DNA from: Acidobacteriota bacterium
Lineage (GTDB): Bacteria; Acidobacteriota; Terriglobia; Terriglobales; Acidobacteriaceae
DNA length: 5,995 nucleotides
Assembly: GCA_021805265.1 (NCBI GenBank)
Contig: JAJZFR010000116.1
Span: forward strand, 1 to 5,995
Direction of reading: 5' to 3'
Under the pieces are notes generated by a model, which saw nothing but the letters and a program-made list of their open reading frames with translations, searched no databases and was not told the DNA's origin. The translations under genes were made by a program, and so were the position numbers. This document shows, piece by piece, positions 5,393 through 5,995 of this stretch; positions within the stretch are counted from its first letter, which is position 1, and the number at the start of each line of letters is the position of its first letter.

Positions 5393-5995
5393 ATGTCGTC
5401 CTTGAACGATCTCGAATTTGCTTATGCGCCGATCCGCGATGCGGTGCGCGACCTGCGGGAGTATCTTTGACCCCGCACGTCTGGAACGGGAACTGAAAGC
5501 CCTGGAAACGAAGCTGGAAGACCCGGCATTGTGGTCGAATCCTGCGGCGAGCCAGCCACTGATGCGCGACCGGAAGCGGGTGGAGACGCTGCTCGCCGAG
5601 GATGCGGAGCTGGTGAGGCGAGTGGGCGATATTGAGGCCTATTTCGAGCTTGCGCGGGAGGGCGCGGAAGAGGTTTTGCCGGACCTCGAGCGCGAGATGG
5701 GTACGCTGCGCGAAAGCTGCGAACAACTGGAAACGCGGACCATGCTGGCGGGCGAAACCGACCCGCTGAACGCGATTGTGACGGTGCATCCCGGCGCGGG
5801 CGGAACGGAGAGCCAGGACTGGGCCGAGATGCTGATGCGGATGTATCTGCGCTGGGCCGAGCAGCAGGGCTTCAAGACGGAGATCAACGACCTGCAGGAC
5901 GGGGACGAAGCGGGGATCAAGTCGGCGACGTTCACCATCCTGGGCGAATACGTCTTCGGGCAGCTTGCCGGGGAGTCGGGTGTGCATCGATTGGT
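5393..5995 (+). CDS. prfB: Peptide chain release factor 2, with programmed +1 frameshift; 3' end beyond the window
   Basis: RF2 recognises UAA and UGA in the ribosomal A site and triggers release of the finished protein. The frame opened at ATG 5393 gives 25 residues ending DLREYL and stops at TGA 5468-5470. Reading resumes one base later at GAC 5469, so the protein is join(5393-5467, 5469-5995), with about 200 residues visible of roughly 365 expected. After the shift the sequence is RF2-like: helical N-terminal region DPARLERELKALETKLEDP, then the peptide-chain-release-factor motif TVHPGAGGTESQDWAEMLMR (about 130-149), LGEYVFGQLAGESGVHRL at the end. The tripeptide SPF anticodon region and GGQ catalytic motif lie downstream and are not visible. 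AGGT repeats at 5377-5385 give a modest ribosome binding site. Production is expected to be autoregulated: low RF2 favours the frameshift. The frameshift is normal, not a mutation. Confidence 0.95.
5457..5471 (+). promoter_or_regulatory. prfB: Programmed +1 ribosomal frameshift site of prfB
   Basis: An internal Shine-Dalgarno-like GGGAG (5457-5461) is followed by a 3-base spacer TAT (5462-5464), the slippery CTT (5465-5467), and TGA-C (5468-5471). This is the canonical RF2 layout. In E. coli the site is AGGGGG-TAT-CTT-TGA-C with the stop also at codon 26. Peptidyl-tRNA-Leu slips from CUU to UUU and translation continues at GAC. The stop is followed by C, the weak termination context typical of this site. 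Confidence 0.95.

Noticed and set aside
5468..5470. In-frame TGA in prfB as a disabling mutation or sequencing error
   Set aside because: The stimulator, spacer, slippery CTT and TGA-C are all in the canonical RF2 positions, so it is programmed frameshifting.

Overview
The window is GC-rich bacterial DNA that most resembles Acidobacteriota of the Terriglobia/Acidobacteriaceae type. This assignment is an inference from gene content and protein style (a UPF0173 metallo-hydrolase, an APC permease with a C-terminal UspA-like tail, lnt next to prfB), not from any database search. It looks like ordinary chromosomal housekeeping DNA. I see no insertion sequence, phage gene, CRISPR array, tRNA or rRNA, and no sign of a recently transferred island.

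Layout, left to right. Positions 1-222 (+) hold the C-terminal end of a UPF0173 metal-dependent hydrolase. A long perfect hairpin (243-283) separates it from a convergent small basic-protein gene (549-301, -), and can serve as terminator for both. Upstream of the small gene, 550-784 carries a plausible sigma70-like promoter, two palindromic elements that could be operators, and degenerate G-rich repeats. The last repeat forms the 3' stem-loop of the next gene. Positions 3142-785 (-) encode a 785-residue APC-superfamily amino acid permease fused to a roughly 275-residue cytosolic UspA-like domain, with a good promoter at 3229-3257. Upstream of it on the same strand is a short gene for a one-helix membrane protein (3504-3316). 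Divergent from that gene is lnt (3588-5315, +), apolipoprotein N-acyltransferase, with its Glu-Lys-Cys triad intact. After 77 bases comes prfB (5393 to the window end, +), peptide chain release factor 2, read through a programmed +1 frameshift at an in-frame UGA at codon 26.

The genes do not form one pathway. Lnt performs the last step of lipoprotein maturation in the inner membrane, RF2 terminates translation at UGA/UAA, and the permease probably imports or exchanges amino acids or similar solutes. The two small proteins have no assignable function. The most informative signals are the RF2 autoregulatory frameshift site, a possible leaderless start of lnt with an extended -10 element 7 bases before its ATG, the paired palindromes upstream of the small basic-protein gene, and a G-over-C bias of the + strand that persists whichever strand is coding.
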